Assembly (NCBI RefSeq): GCF_014219065.1
Contig: NZ_JACLGO010000002.1
Coordinates: forward strand, 177,994 to 241,993
Direction of reading: 5' to 3'
Source: Halopseudomonas xiamenensis
GTDB taxonomy: Bacteria > Pseudomonadota > Gammaproteobacteria > Pseudomonadales > Pseudomonadaceae
Length of the DNA stretch: 64,000 nucleotides
Numbering within the stretch: position 1 is the stretch's first letter; each line of letters opens with the position of its first letter. The translations under genes were made by a program, and so were the position numbers. This document shows, piece by piece, positions 27,704-36,140 of this stretch. The notes beneath the pieces are model-generated. The model did no database searches and was not told where the DNA came from. It was given only the letters and a program-made list of their open reading frames with translations.

Positions 27704-27731
27704 GGCGCCGGGTGTAAGCCCGGCGCCTTTT
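27704..27731 (+). terminator. Rho-independent terminator between adhesin and tolC-like gene
   Basis: GGCGCCGGG-TGTAAG-CCCGGCGCC followed by TTTT: a perfect 9-bp GC stem, 6-nt loop and T run. It would let the adhesin be transcribed more than its secretion genes, with readthrough into them. Confidence 0.85.
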
Positions 27732-27776
27732 GTCGTTAACGGCAATAGTGCCGGGAACAGGGCTGGGGCGATAAGG

Positions 27777-29849
27777 ATGTGGCAGTCAAGGTTGTCATTT
27801 GCGGTTGGGTTGCTGCTATCGACGGGTAGCGCGATCACTGTTGCCGAGTCCGGCATTCAGACAGGGCAGGCGCCGCAGTCGCGGGCGCTGTCGGTGGCGG
27901 AGTTCGCCAGGCTGGCCGATGCCGGCGGGCCAGCTGTCAGCAGTGAGGGTGTGCCGGCGCAACCAGTGCCGCCACCGGCTCCCCAGCCGGAGGCGGCGGT
28001 TGTCAGCGCCAGCAACGAGCGGCGGGTGCGCTCTATCTCGCTGGTAAAGTTCGTCGAGCAGGCAGACGCCGAGGGCAATGCCGGACAAGTGCCGAGGATT
28101 TCCCTGGTGGATCTGCCACCCGACCCACAGGCAGACACAGACACCGCGGCGCCACCTCCTCGGGTTGTCGAGCGCCCGCTCGACGACAATGCACCGCGCT
28201 TGCCGGAAGCAGGCGTAGCACCCGAACGCGGACCGGGGCGCTACACCCCTGGCCTTGCCGAGCCACAGCGCACCGCGCCAGATGACGAGGTGCACGCTGC
28301 CATCCAACACCGTCATTGCGAGGAGCGAAGCGACGTGGCAATCCATGGCACCGGTGTGACCGGCGAGCACTGGATTGCCGCGCCCTGCGGGCTCGCAATG
28401 ACGGAGGTTGTGTCCAGCAGTATGGCAATGGAAGAGGCAGTGCCCGACGAGGAGGCAATGCCAGGGGGCGTCGCAGACGACGTGGCGCAAGCCCCCATCC
28501 AGCCCCGGGTTGTCGAGCGCCCGCTCGGCGACAATGCACCGCACTTGCTGGAAGAAGACGTAGCACCCGAACACGAGCTGGGACGCTACACCCCCGACTC
28601 AGACAAGCTGCAACTGGCCGATGCAGTACACAGCGCCCTGCGTGAGCATCCGGCGATCGTCGAATCCCTCAGCCGTCTCGACCAGCAACAGGAGCAGGTC
28701 AGCGTCGCCCGGGCCGGCTACTGGCCGCAGCTGCGGTCCGGCATCAATACCGGATACCGTCACACCACCGGACGCTCCGAGGAAGCCCTCAGCCTGTCCG
28801 CCTCGCAGATGCTCTACGACTTCGGCAAGGTGTCCAGCGCGGTGGAGGCGGCGGCCAGTGGGGTGGATCGGGAGCAGGCCAGCGTACTGCTGGCGGCGGA
28901 AGACCTGATCCGCGAGACCGCCCAGGCGTTTATCGAGGCGCGCCGCTACGAGGAGTTGCTGGCCCTGGCCACCGAGCAGATCGGCGCCATTGGCGAGCTG
29001 GAAGCGCTGGCGGAAAAACGCTCGGCGCTGGGCGCCAGCTCGGCTTCCGACCAGGTGCAGGCCCAGGCCCGCCGTGAAGCGGCGCGGGCCACGCAATTGC
29101 AGGTCCAGGCGCAGCGTGACCAGTGGCATCGCACCCTGGAAAACCTGATTGGCAGCAGCCAGCAGCTGACCCTTGACGCTGTCTGGCCGCGGACCATGGA
29201 AGGCTTCTGTCAGCGCCTGCCGGAGAATTTCGAAGGCGCGCCGCGGGTGCTGGTGGCGGAGGCCGAACGGGCTGAGGCGGAGGCCTCGATCCGTCAGGCC
29301 CGGGCCGAGCAGCGCCCGACCCTGTCATTGAGTGCGGACTTCGAGCATTACCTGAACCGCGATAGCCGGGGCTTCCAGGAGCTGGACGACCAGGAACTGG
29401 TGGTCAGCCTCAACCTGACCAGCAACCTGTTCCAGGGTGGTGCCCTGCGCGCCCGCAGTCGCGCCGCCGAGCACGCCCTGTATAGCGCCAACGCCGCCCG
29501 TGATCGGGCTCTGCTGGAGCTGTCGCGCCTGTACCGGCAGACCCGCGACCGCTCGCGCAGCCTGACCGCCAGCCTGGCCTTGCAGGACGAGCGCCACGCC
29601 AGCATCGCCAGGACCCAGGAGCTGTACCGCCACCAGTACCTGTCGCTGGGTACCCGCACCCTGCTGGATATCCTCAACACCGAGCAGGAAATCTTCCAGA
29701 CCAGGGTGGACAAGCAGAACACCCTGTTCGATCTGCGCAGCCTGCAGATCGACTGCCTTTACAGTGTCGGCGGCCTGCGCGAGGCGTTCCGCGCCGCTGA
29801 TGCGCTGAACCGCCGCGTAGCCAGCCGCACAGCGCAGGAGCGCTCATGA
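27777..29849 (+). CDS. TolC-family outer membrane channel with long N-terminal extension
   Basis: A 690-aa outer-membrane factor for type I secretion. After a signal peptide (FAVGLLLSTGSAITVA), about 255 residues of Pro/Glu/Asp-rich extension precede the TolC domain, which starts near residue 275 (LADAVHSALREHPAIV) and runs to the end (RTLLDILNTEQEIFQTR). The extension contains two 31-residue copies (PRVVERPL...GRYTP) and an in-frame palindromic repeat reading HCEERSDVAI. I chose ATG 27777 because the upstream frame runs through the terminator. It overlaps the next gene by 4 bp (ATGA). The usual TolC-like size is about 430-480 aa, so the extension is exceptional. Confidence 0.88.
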   Translation: MWQSRLSFAVGLLLSTGSAITVAESGIQTGQAPQSRALSVAEFARLADAGGPAVSSEGVPAQPVPPPAPQPEAAVVSASNERRVRSISLVKFVEQADAEGNAGQVPRISLVDLPPDPQADTDTAAPPPRVVERPLDDNAPRLPEAGVAPERGPGRYTPGLAEPQRTAPDDEVHAAIQHRHCEERSDVAIHGTGVTGEHWIAAPCGLAMTEVVSSSMAMEEAVPDEEAMPGGVADDVAQAPIQPRVVERPLGDNAPHLLEEDVAPEHELGRYTPDSDKLQLADAVHSALREHPAIVESLSRLDQQQEQVSVARAGYWPQLRSGINTGYRHTTGRSEEALSLSASQMLYDFGKVSSAVEAAASGVDREQASVLLAAEDLIRETAQAFIEARRYEELLALATEQIGAIGELEALAEKRSALGASSASDQVQAQARREAARATQLQVQAQRDQWHRTLENLIGSSQQLTLDAVWPRTMEGFCQRLPENFEGAPRVLVAEAERAEAEASIRQARAEQRPTLSLSADFEHYLNRDSRGFQELDDQELVVSLNLTSNLFQGGALRARSRAAEHALYSANAARDRALLELSRLYRQTRDRSRSLTASLALQDERHASIARTQELYRHQYLSLGTRTLLDILNTEQEIFQTRVDKQNTLFDLRSLQIDCLYSVGGLREAFRAADALNRRVASRTAQERS
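28158..28595 (+). repeat. Two 93-bp in-frame direct repeats in the tolC-like gene
   Basis: 28158-28250 and 28503-28595 encode near-identical 31-residue units (PRVVERPLDDNAP...RYTP and PRVVERPLGDNAP...RYTP). The interval between them contains the palindromic element at 28311-28403. Confidence 0.9.
28311..28403. repeat. Dispersed palindromic element inserted in frame (EERSDVAI type)
   Basis: CGTCATTGCGAG (28311-28322) pairs with CTCGCAATGACG (28392-28403), and TGGCAATCCA (28336-28345) with TGGATTGCC (28371-28379). Translated, it reads HCEERSDVAI and then AAPCGLAMTE, the well-known translation product of a dispersed genomic palindrome usually found between genes. Its 93 bp keep the host frame open. 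Confidence 0.8.
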
Positions 29850-32011
29850 CCGAACCCTCTTCAGTTACCGGCCAGCGCGCCGCCTTCCAGCCCTGGATCG
29901 ATGCCCTGCTGACGGTGGCGCGCCATTACCGGCTCGATTGCTCGGCGGAAAACATCCGCCTGCAGGCCGCCGATGCCCAGGGCCAGCCGCTGGCCGAGGT
30001 GCTCGGCCGGCTGGCGCGGCAGATCGGCCTCAGTTGCCGGGTCGGCGCCTTCGACGCGGCGCAGTTGACGCCCTGGCGCCTGCCACTGGCCGTAGAGCTG
30101 GATGATGGCCAGGTGGCGGTGGTCGAGGCCATCGCCAGCGACGGCCAGCTGAGTGTACTGTTCAGCGGTGATGACGGCCTGCGCAGCAGCCTGCCGCGTG
30201 AGCAGTTGCAGGCCCGCGCGCGGAGCATGGTGGTACTGCGCCCGGCGCGGGCGGCGCCCGATGCGCGGGTCGATGACTACATCAAGCCCTTTCAGCCGCA
30301 CTGGTTCCGCAGCATAGTGCTGGGTGACCTCAAGCCCTACGGGCACGTGCTGCTGGCCTCGCTGATGGCCAACATCCTGGGCCTGGCCGGTATCCTGTTC
30401 TCCCGCCAGGTCTACGACCGGGTGGTGCCCGCCGAGTCCATGGCCACGCTCTACGTGCTGTTCGGCGGTGTGCTGGTGGCCATGCTGTTCGACTTCCTGC
30501 TGCGCTGCACCCGGGTACGCATCACCGACCTGGTCGGCAAGCGCGCCGACATGATCGCCTCCGACCGGGTGTTCGGCCACGCCCTGCGCATCCGCAACAG
30601 CCAGCGCCCGCGCTCCACCGGCACCTTCATTTCACAGATCCGCGAGCTGGAGCAGGTGCGCGAGCTGATGACCTCGACTACGGTCACCGCCCTGGCGGAC
30701 CTACCGTTCTTCTTCCTGTTCTGCGGCATCCTCTGGTATATCGCCGGGCCGCTGGTGTGGGTGCCGGTGGTCGCGCTGCTGCTGATGGTGATCCCCGGCC
30801 TGCTGATGCAGAGACCGCTGCACCGCCTGGCCGGCGAGGCGATGCGCGAATCCTCCCTGCGCAGCGCCATGCTGGTGGAGTCGGTGCAGGGCCTGGATGA
30901 CATCAAGAGCCTGCAGGCCGAACAGCGTTTCCAGCGCCAGTGGAACCATTACAACGCGGTCACCGCCGACGTGAACCTGCGCCTGCGCTTTCTGGTCAAC
31001 ACCCTCGGCGTATGGACCTACAGCCTGCAGAACGGCGTGTTTGCCCTGGTGGTGCTGGTCGGTGCGCCGCTGGTGATGAGTGGTGATCTGAGCGTCGGCT
31101 CGCTGGTCGCCGCGTCGATCCTGGCCTCGCGGATGATGGCGCCGATGTCGCAGATCACCCAGGTGCTGAGCCGCTGGCAGCAGGCCAAGCTGGCGCTGGC
31201 CAGTCTCGACCGGATCATGGAACTGGCGGTGGACGACCCCGGCGCCGAGCGGCGCATTCACCGCCCCGTGCTGGCCGGCAACTTCGCCCTGCGCCAGGCG
31301 CAGTTCAGCTATGGCGAGGGCGCACCGCCGGCGCTGCGCGTCGAGCAGCTGGAGATCAGGGCAGGGGAGCGCATCGCGGTGCTCGGGCGCAACGGTGCCG
31401 GCAAGTCGACCCTGCTGCAGGCGCTGGCCGGTATGGTCGAACCGGCCGCCGGCGAGATCATGCTCGATGGCGTGCAGCTGTCGCATCTCGACCCGGCCGA
31501 TGTGCGCCGGGATGTCAGCCTGATGGGGCAGAATGCGCGCCTGTTCCACGGCTCGCTGCGCGACAACCTGTTGCTCGGCGCGCCGGATGCCAGTGACGAG
31601 GAGCTGCTGGCCGCGCTGGAGATCAGTGGCGCTGGCGAGGTGGTGAAGAAACTGCCGGGCGGACTCGACCACCCGATCCAGGAAGGCGGGCTGGGGCTGT
31701 CCGGCGGCCAGCGCCAGACGCTGCTGCTGGCCCGGCTGCTGGTGCGCCAGCCGCGCGTGCTGTTGCTGGATGAACCCACCGCCTCCTTCGACGAGGTGGC
31801 CGAGCGGCGCTTTATCCAGCGCCTCGAGCCCTGGCTGGCAGGGCGCAGTCTGATAGTGGCAACCCACCGCCAGAGCATTCTCAGCCTGGTGGATCGCATC
31901 ATAGTGGTGGACAACGGCCGGATACTGCGCGATGGCAGCAAGCAGGAGATTCTCGGCGCCCGGGCGCAGGCCGCCGCCAGGACACAGGCTGCCACAGGGA
32001 GCGGAGCATGA
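29846..32011 (+). CDS. Type I secretion permease/ATPase (LapB/HlyB-like)
   Basis: A 721-aa inner-membrane ABC exporter. An N-terminal C39-peptidase-like domain (about residues 1-140) lacks the catalytic Cys, as in RTX and Lap-type exporters. Six membrane helices follow (about 160-440; LASLMANILGLAGILF). The ATPase domain has GRNGAGKST (Lys520), signature LSGGQ (618-622) and VLLLDEPT (Asp642/Glu643). It is coupled to both neighbours by ATGA overlaps. By position it exports the adhesin encoded at 22465-27666. Confidence 0.93.
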   Translation: MTEPSSVTGQRAAFQPWIDALLTVARHYRLDCSAENIRLQAADAQGQPLAEVLGRLARQIGLSCRVGAFDAAQLTPWRLPLAVELDDGQVAVVEAIASDGQLSVLFSGDDGLRSSLPREQLQARARSMVVLRPARAAPDARVDDYIKPFQPHWFRSIVLGDLKPYGHVLLASLMANILGLAGILFSRQVYDRVVPAESMATLYVLFGGVLVAMLFDFLLRCTRVRITDLVGKRADMIASDRVFGHALRIRNSQRPRSTGTFISQIRELEQVRELMTSTTVTALADLPFFFLFCGILWYIAGPLVWVPVVALLLMVIPGLLMQRPLHRLAGEAMRESSLRSAMLVESVQGLDDIKSLQAEQRFQRQWNHYNAVTADVNLRLRFLVNTLGVWTYSLQNGVFALVVLVGAPLVMSGDLSVGSLVAASILASRMMAPMSQITQVLSRWQQAKLALASLDRIMELAVDDPGAERRIHRPVLAGNFALRQAQFSYGEGAPPALRVEQLEIRAGERIAVLGRNGAGKSTLLQALAGMVEPAAGEIMLDGVQLSHLDPADVRRDVSLMGQNARLFHGSLRDNLLLGAPDASDEELLAALEISGAGEVVKKLPGGLDHPIQEGGLGLSGGQRQTLLLARLLVRQPRVLLLDEPTASFDEVAERRFIQRLEPWLAGRSLIVATHRQSILSLVDRIIVVDNGRILRDGSKQEILGARAQAAARTQAATGSGA

Positions 32012-33261
32012 AAATCCCCCTGAGCAAACAGCGGCGCAGCAGCGCTGCCCACCCGCCGGCGCAAGCCTCGGCCTTTGCCGCATTGGATGGGGTGCAGACG
32101 CAGTACAGCGACGAGGTCGACGCCAGCCGCATCGCCCGCGCCACGCGCATCACCTGGCTGTCGTCGCTGGCGATCGCCGCGCTGCTGCTGTGGGCCTGGT
32201 TCGCCGAAGTGGTGGAGGTGTCCACCGGCGATGGCCGGGTGGTGCCCATCTCCCGCGAGCAGGTCATCCAGTCGCTGGAGGGCGGCATCCTGCTCGACCT
32301 GCTGGTGCGCGAGGGCGATATCGTCGAGGCCGACCAGATCCTGGCGCAGATGGACCTGACCAAGACCGAGTCCAACGTCGAGGAGAGCGCCGCGCGCTAC
32401 CGCGCCACCCTCGGCTCGGTGGCGCGGCTGGAGGCCGAGGTCAACGGCACGCCACTGAAGTTTCCCACCGAGCTGGATGACTGGCCGGAGCTGATCGCCA
32501 GCGAAACGCGCCTGTACCAGACCCGCCGCGAGGGCCTGCGCCAGACCCTGGCCGGGGTCGACAAGTCGCTGAAACTGGTGCGCGAAGAGCTGGAGATCAC
32601 CGAGTCGCTGATGGCCATCGGCGCGGCCAGCAACGTCGAAGTGCTGCGCCTGCGCCGGCAGATTTCCGAACTGGAACTCAAGGCCGGGGATATCCGCTCC
32701 GAGTACATGATCCTGGCGCGCGAAGAGCTGGCCAGGGCGCGGGCCGAGGCCCAGTCGCTGGAGTCGGTAGTGCGCGGGCGCTTCGACTCGCTGACCCGGC
32801 TGACCATCCGCTCGCCGGTACGCGGCATCGTCAAGGACATCGAAGTCACCACCCGCGGCGGAGTGATCCCGCCCAACGGACGGCTGATGGAAATCGTGCC
32901 GCTGGGTGACCAGTTGCTGGTGGAAGCGCGGATTTCACCCCGCGACATCGCCTTCATCCACCCCGGCCAGCCCGCCAAGGTCAAGATCACCGCCTATGAC
33001 TACACCATCTACGGCGGTCTTGACGGCCAGGTGGCGCTGATCTCGCCGGACACCATCCGTGACGAGGCCAGGCCGGACAGCGTGTATTACCGGGTATTCA
33101 TCCGTACCGACAGCGACGCCCTGGTCAACCAGGCCGGCACCCGCTTCCCCATCGTGCCCGGCATGATCGCCACAGTGGATATCCGCACCGGGCAGAAAAC
33201 CGTGTTCGACTATCTGATGAAGCCGATCAACTACGCCGGTGAAGCCCTGAGGGAAAGATAA
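32008..33261 (+). CDS. HlyD-family periplasmic adaptor of type I secretion
   Basis: A 417-aa membrane fusion protein. It has one N-terminal helix (about residues 48-66), a biotinyl/lipoyl-like half (GGILLDLLVREGDIVEADQ), a long coiled coil (about 105-260) and the C-terminal HlyD signature region (RSPVRGIVKDIEV, then GLDGQVALISPDTI and TVDIRTGQKTVFDYLMKP). It bridges the ABC protein and the TolC-like channel. It is the last gene of the overlapping trio; REP-like repeats follow. Confidence 0.93.
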   Translation: MKIPLSKQRRSSAAHPPAQASAFAALDGVQTQYSDEVDASRIARATRITWLSSLAIAALLLWAWFAEVVEVSTGDGRVVPISREQVIQSLEGGILLDLLVREGDIVEADQILAQMDLTKTESNVEESAARYRATLGSVARLEAEVNGTPLKFPTELDDWPELIASETRLYQTRREGLRQTLAGVDKSLKLVREELEITESLMAIGAASNVEVLRLRRQISELELKAGDIRSEYMILAREELARARAEAQSLESVVRGRFDSLTRLTIRSPVRGIVKDIEVTTRGGVIPPNGRLMEIVPLGDQLLVEARISPRDIAFIHPGQPAKVKITAYDYTIYGGLDGQVALISPDTIRDEARPDSVYYRVFIRTDSDALVNQAGTRFPIVPGMIATVDIRTGQKTVFDYLMKPINYAGEALRER

Positions 33262-33320
33262 ATGCTGCCAGGCATCGCGGCGCTCCGACACCGCTCCGAC
33301 AAAAGACCGGGCGCTGTGAC

Positions 33321-33423
33321 TGTAGGAGCCGCGCCCCGCGGCGATAGGGACTTGCCGGCAGTCCATGACGGGCAAGGCACTGCTGGCTGGCAGCCCGCGT
33401 CGCGCCGAGGCGGCGCTCCCACT
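33321..33423. repeat. Pair of REP-like palindromes
   Basis: 33321-33345 (TGTAGGAGCCGCGCCCCGCG...) and 33399-33423 (...GCGCCGAGGCGGCGCTCCCA) are inverted copies of a Pseudomonas-type REP sequence. The same family is at 59153-59294 beside the second type I system. They fill the 223-bp gap before the hydroxylase gene. Confidence 0.75.
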
Positions 33424-33484
33424 GGGAGGAGGTTCGCCGTGGCACGGGACCATGGAATCGTCCACAAGGAGGTTTGACCAGAAC

Positions 33485-35812
33485 ATGAGCAAAGCCCTGT
33501 CGCAACTGCTGGAAAAGCTGCGCCCGGCGCTGCAGGAGCGCATCGCCGCGCTGCCATCACCCTGGCCGCGCCATACGCTGTTCCTGTCGCTCTGCGACGG
33601 ACAGCGCCGCGCCTTTGTGGTGCATGCCAGCGGCGCGGATTTCGACGAGCTGTGGGACCAGCTCAGCGCCGCCTGCCAGCAGCTCGCCGCGCGCCGCAAA
33701 CTGTCGGTGCGCTGGTTGCGGGCGGACTGGGTGACAGCGGTGCAGCCGCTGACCTGGCAGACCCTGCGCGGCAGCCTGAAGCTGTTCAAGCGCAACTACT
33801 TCCGTTACGGCCTGGCGCTGGACGCGCAGTTCCAGCGCGCCTTTGTCGAAGGCGAACTGAACGGCAACGCCATGCTCTACGGCGGCATCCAGGTCAGCCA
33901 CGCCGTGCTCAACGAAAGCAACTTCAGACTCTACACGGGCCAGCGTTTCCCCGGCCCGGTGCCGGACTTTGCCGATGATGCGCCTGTGTACCTGCTGAGT
34001 ACCGAGGGGCTGTTCTGCGACCTCGACAGCGCGCCAGTGGCACTGCACGGCATTGGCCGTGATGCCGGCCGCCGGGTGCTGGACTGCGATGCCGACACGG
34101 TGCGCGGCCTGATCGAGCGGGGCAGCCATTACCTGGCCTCCCAGGTCAGGCAGGATGGCCGCTTCCACTACGGCTGGCACCCCTGCTTCGACCGCCCGAT
34201 CAACGCCTACAACACCCTGCGCCACGCCAGCACCCTGTATTCCATGCTCGAAGCCTGGGAAGTCACCCGCGAACCGGAACTGGCACAGGCCATCGAGCGC
34301 GGCCTCGACTACCTGTGCAGCGAGCTGATCAAGCGCATGACCCTGCCCGGCGGCGAACGCGCGGCCTTTCTGCTGGATGTGGGCAACGAGATCAAGCTGG
34401 GTGGCAATGCCGTGTGCCTGCTGGCACTGGTCAAATACAGCGAACTGTTCGACAGCGACCGCCACCTGGCGCTACTGGAGGAACTGGCGCTCGGCATCCG
34501 CCACATGCAGGACCCGGACAGCGGGCAGTTCGTGCATGTGCTCAACTACCCCGCGCTCGACGTGAAAGCCGCGTTCCGCATCATCTACTACGACGGCGAA
34601 GCGGCCTTCGGCCTGATGCGCCTGTACCGCCTGACCAGCGATGAGCGCTGGCTGAGCATGGTGGAAAAGGCCTTCGACAGCTTCATCGAGCGTGAGCACT
34701 GGAAGGCCCACGACCACTGGTTGGGCTACTGCGTCAACGAACTGACCCGCTACCGCCCCGAGGAGCGCTATTTCCGCTTCGGCATCCGCAACGTCGCCGA
34801 CCACCTCGACTTCGTACTCAAGCGCATCACCACCTTCCCGACCCTGCTGGAACTGATGATGGCCGCGCGGCGCATGCTCGACCGCATCGCCCAGAGCCCG
34901 GAGCACCGCCACCTGCTGGGCGAGATCGACCTGGACAAGTTCGACCGTGCCCTGCATTTTCGTGCCGCGCACCTGATGAACGGCCACTTCTGGCCGGAAT
35001 ACGCCATGTACTTCCGCAACCCGGCACGGATTCTCGGCAGTTTCTTCATCCGCCACCAGGCGTTTCGGGTGCGGATCGATGATGTCGAGCACTATCTGTC
35101 GGGGTATGCCGCCTACTTCCATCATCTGCAATCCGGAGCCGATGCGATGACCAATATGACCAATGCCATCGACCCCTCCCGCCAAGCTGGCGAGCCCGAG
35201 GTACTCTGCGCCAGGCTGGCGAATTTCCGGGTGGATGTGGCGCGTCTGCGCGAACACTTCGAGTCAGTGGTGACAACGGTGGAGCCCATTCCCTACCGCG
35301 ACAACCGTGTGGATTACCTGGGCTGGGCGGTCACCAGCCGCGACGGTTCGGTGGACGATGGCGTCCGCCGCATCCCCACCCAGAAGGGCAAGGTGGCGGA
35401 CGACAAGGGCAACCGGCGCGGCGTGACGCCCAGTCAGATCTGCACCGGCTATCTGGCCGAGGTGATGGACCAGCTCGGAGCGCTGCCTATCGCCCCCTAC
35501 CGGGCGCGTTTCATGCAGCTGGAAAGCGAAGGCGAGGAAATGCCTTTCCACACCGACGCCAAGCAGGAAGCCTGGCGCCTGCACATTCCCCTGGTGACCA
35601 ACCCGGACGCACTGTTCCAATGGCGCCTGCCCGATGGCCGGATCGAAAGCGTGCATCTGCCGGCGGACGGTTCCGCCTGGCTGGTGCGCGTGGATGTAAT
35701 GCACCGCGCAATCAACCCCACGGGCGGCACGCAGGCCAGGGTTCATCTGCTGATGGGGTTGGGCAAGAGGCCGTCGCGGGAGTTGCTGGTTGATGCGTTG
35801 AGGGTTTGGTAG
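33485..35812 (+). CDS. Alpha-toroid plus aspartyl/asparaginyl beta-hydroxylase fusion
   Basis: About 775 aa with two parts. Residues about 1-550 are helical, with repeated hairpins (SHYLASQVRQDGRFHYGW, HASTLYSMLEAWEV) like alpha/alpha-toroid glycosidase or epimerase domains; no family is certain. Residues about 590-775 are an AspH-type 2-oxoglutarate/Fe(II) dioxygenase: iron ligands His689-Thr-Asp691 (PFHTDAKQ), RLHIPLVTNP, distal His740 (DVMHRAINP) and Arg752 (ARVHLLM) for 2-oxoglutarate. ATG 33485 is chosen; its AAGGAGG lies 12 bp upstream. It follows the adhesin secretion genes on the same strand. I infer that it hydroxylates Asp residues, possibly the adhesin's Asp-Ala stalk. No signal peptide, so it acts before export. 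Confidence 0.8.
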   Translation: MSKALSQLLEKLRPALQERIAALPSPWPRHTLFLSLCDGQRRAFVVHASGADFDELWDQLSAACQQLAARRKLSVRWLRADWVTAVQPLTWQTLRGSLKLFKRNYFRYGLALDAQFQRAFVEGELNGNAMLYGGIQVSHAVLNESNFRLYTGQRFPGPVPDFADDAPVYLLSTEGLFCDLDSAPVALHGIGRDAGRRVLDCDADTVRGLIERGSHYLASQVRQDGRFHYGWHPCFDRPINAYNTLRHASTLYSMLEAWEVTREPELAQAIERGLDYLCSELIKRMTLPGGERAAFLLDVGNEIKLGGNAVCLLALVKYSELFDSDRHLALLEELALGIRHMQDPDSGQFVHVLNYPALDVKAAFRIIYYDGEAAFGLMRLYRLTSDERWLSMVEKAFDSFIEREHWKAHDHWLGYCVNELTRYRPEERYFRFGIRNVADHLDFVLKRITTFPTLLELMMAARRMLDRIAQSPEHRHLLGEIDLDKFDRALHFRAAHLMNGHFWPEYAMYFRNPARILGSFFIRHQAFRVRIDDVEHYLSGYAAYFHHLQSGADAMTNMTNAIDPSRQAGEPEVLCARLANFRVDVARLREHFESVVTTVEPIPYRDNRVDYLGWAVTSRDGSVDDGVRRIPTQKGKVADDKGNRRGVTPSQICTGYLAEVMDQLGALPIAPYRARFMQLESEGEEMPFHTDAKQEAWRLHIPLVTNPDALFQWRLPDGRIESVHLPADGSAWLVRVDVMHRAINPTGGTQARVHLLMGLGKRPSRELLVDALRVW

Positions 35813-35883
35813 GGGGCTGGTCGGCAGACAGTTGTACGCCGGGGATGATGGTGTGGTGACTTGTGTCCGCCGCTAGCCCGCTG

Positions 35884-36121
35884 CCCCCTCTCCCCAGCCC
35901 TCTCCCGCGAGGGGAGAGGGAGTTAGTCGGTGCGCTCTGGTTGTTTTGAGTGTGCTTGATGCCAGCGTCGTTGCAGGACAACTACGTTGTTCCGGGCAGC
36001 TCCTTTCTGCTCCCTCTCCCCTTGCGGGGTGAAGGCGGAATTAGCGAAGCACTGCTTCGCCCGCCTGAACGCCCTGAGCTCTGCGAAGGGCCGGGGCGCG
36101 GAGCGGGGCTGGGGAGAGGGG
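35884..36121. repeat. Dispersed intergenic repeats, second cluster
   Basis: 35884-35920 is a short C/T-G/A inverted repeat (CCCTCTCCCGCGAGGGGAGA core). 36007-36121 is a full copy, in reverse orientation, of the element at 15339-15436, with core GCGAAGCACTGCTTCGC and a GGGGAGAGGG edge. No gene is seen between 35813 and 36140. Confidence 0.7.
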
Positions 36122-36140
36122 GAAACAGCCTCACCCCGCC

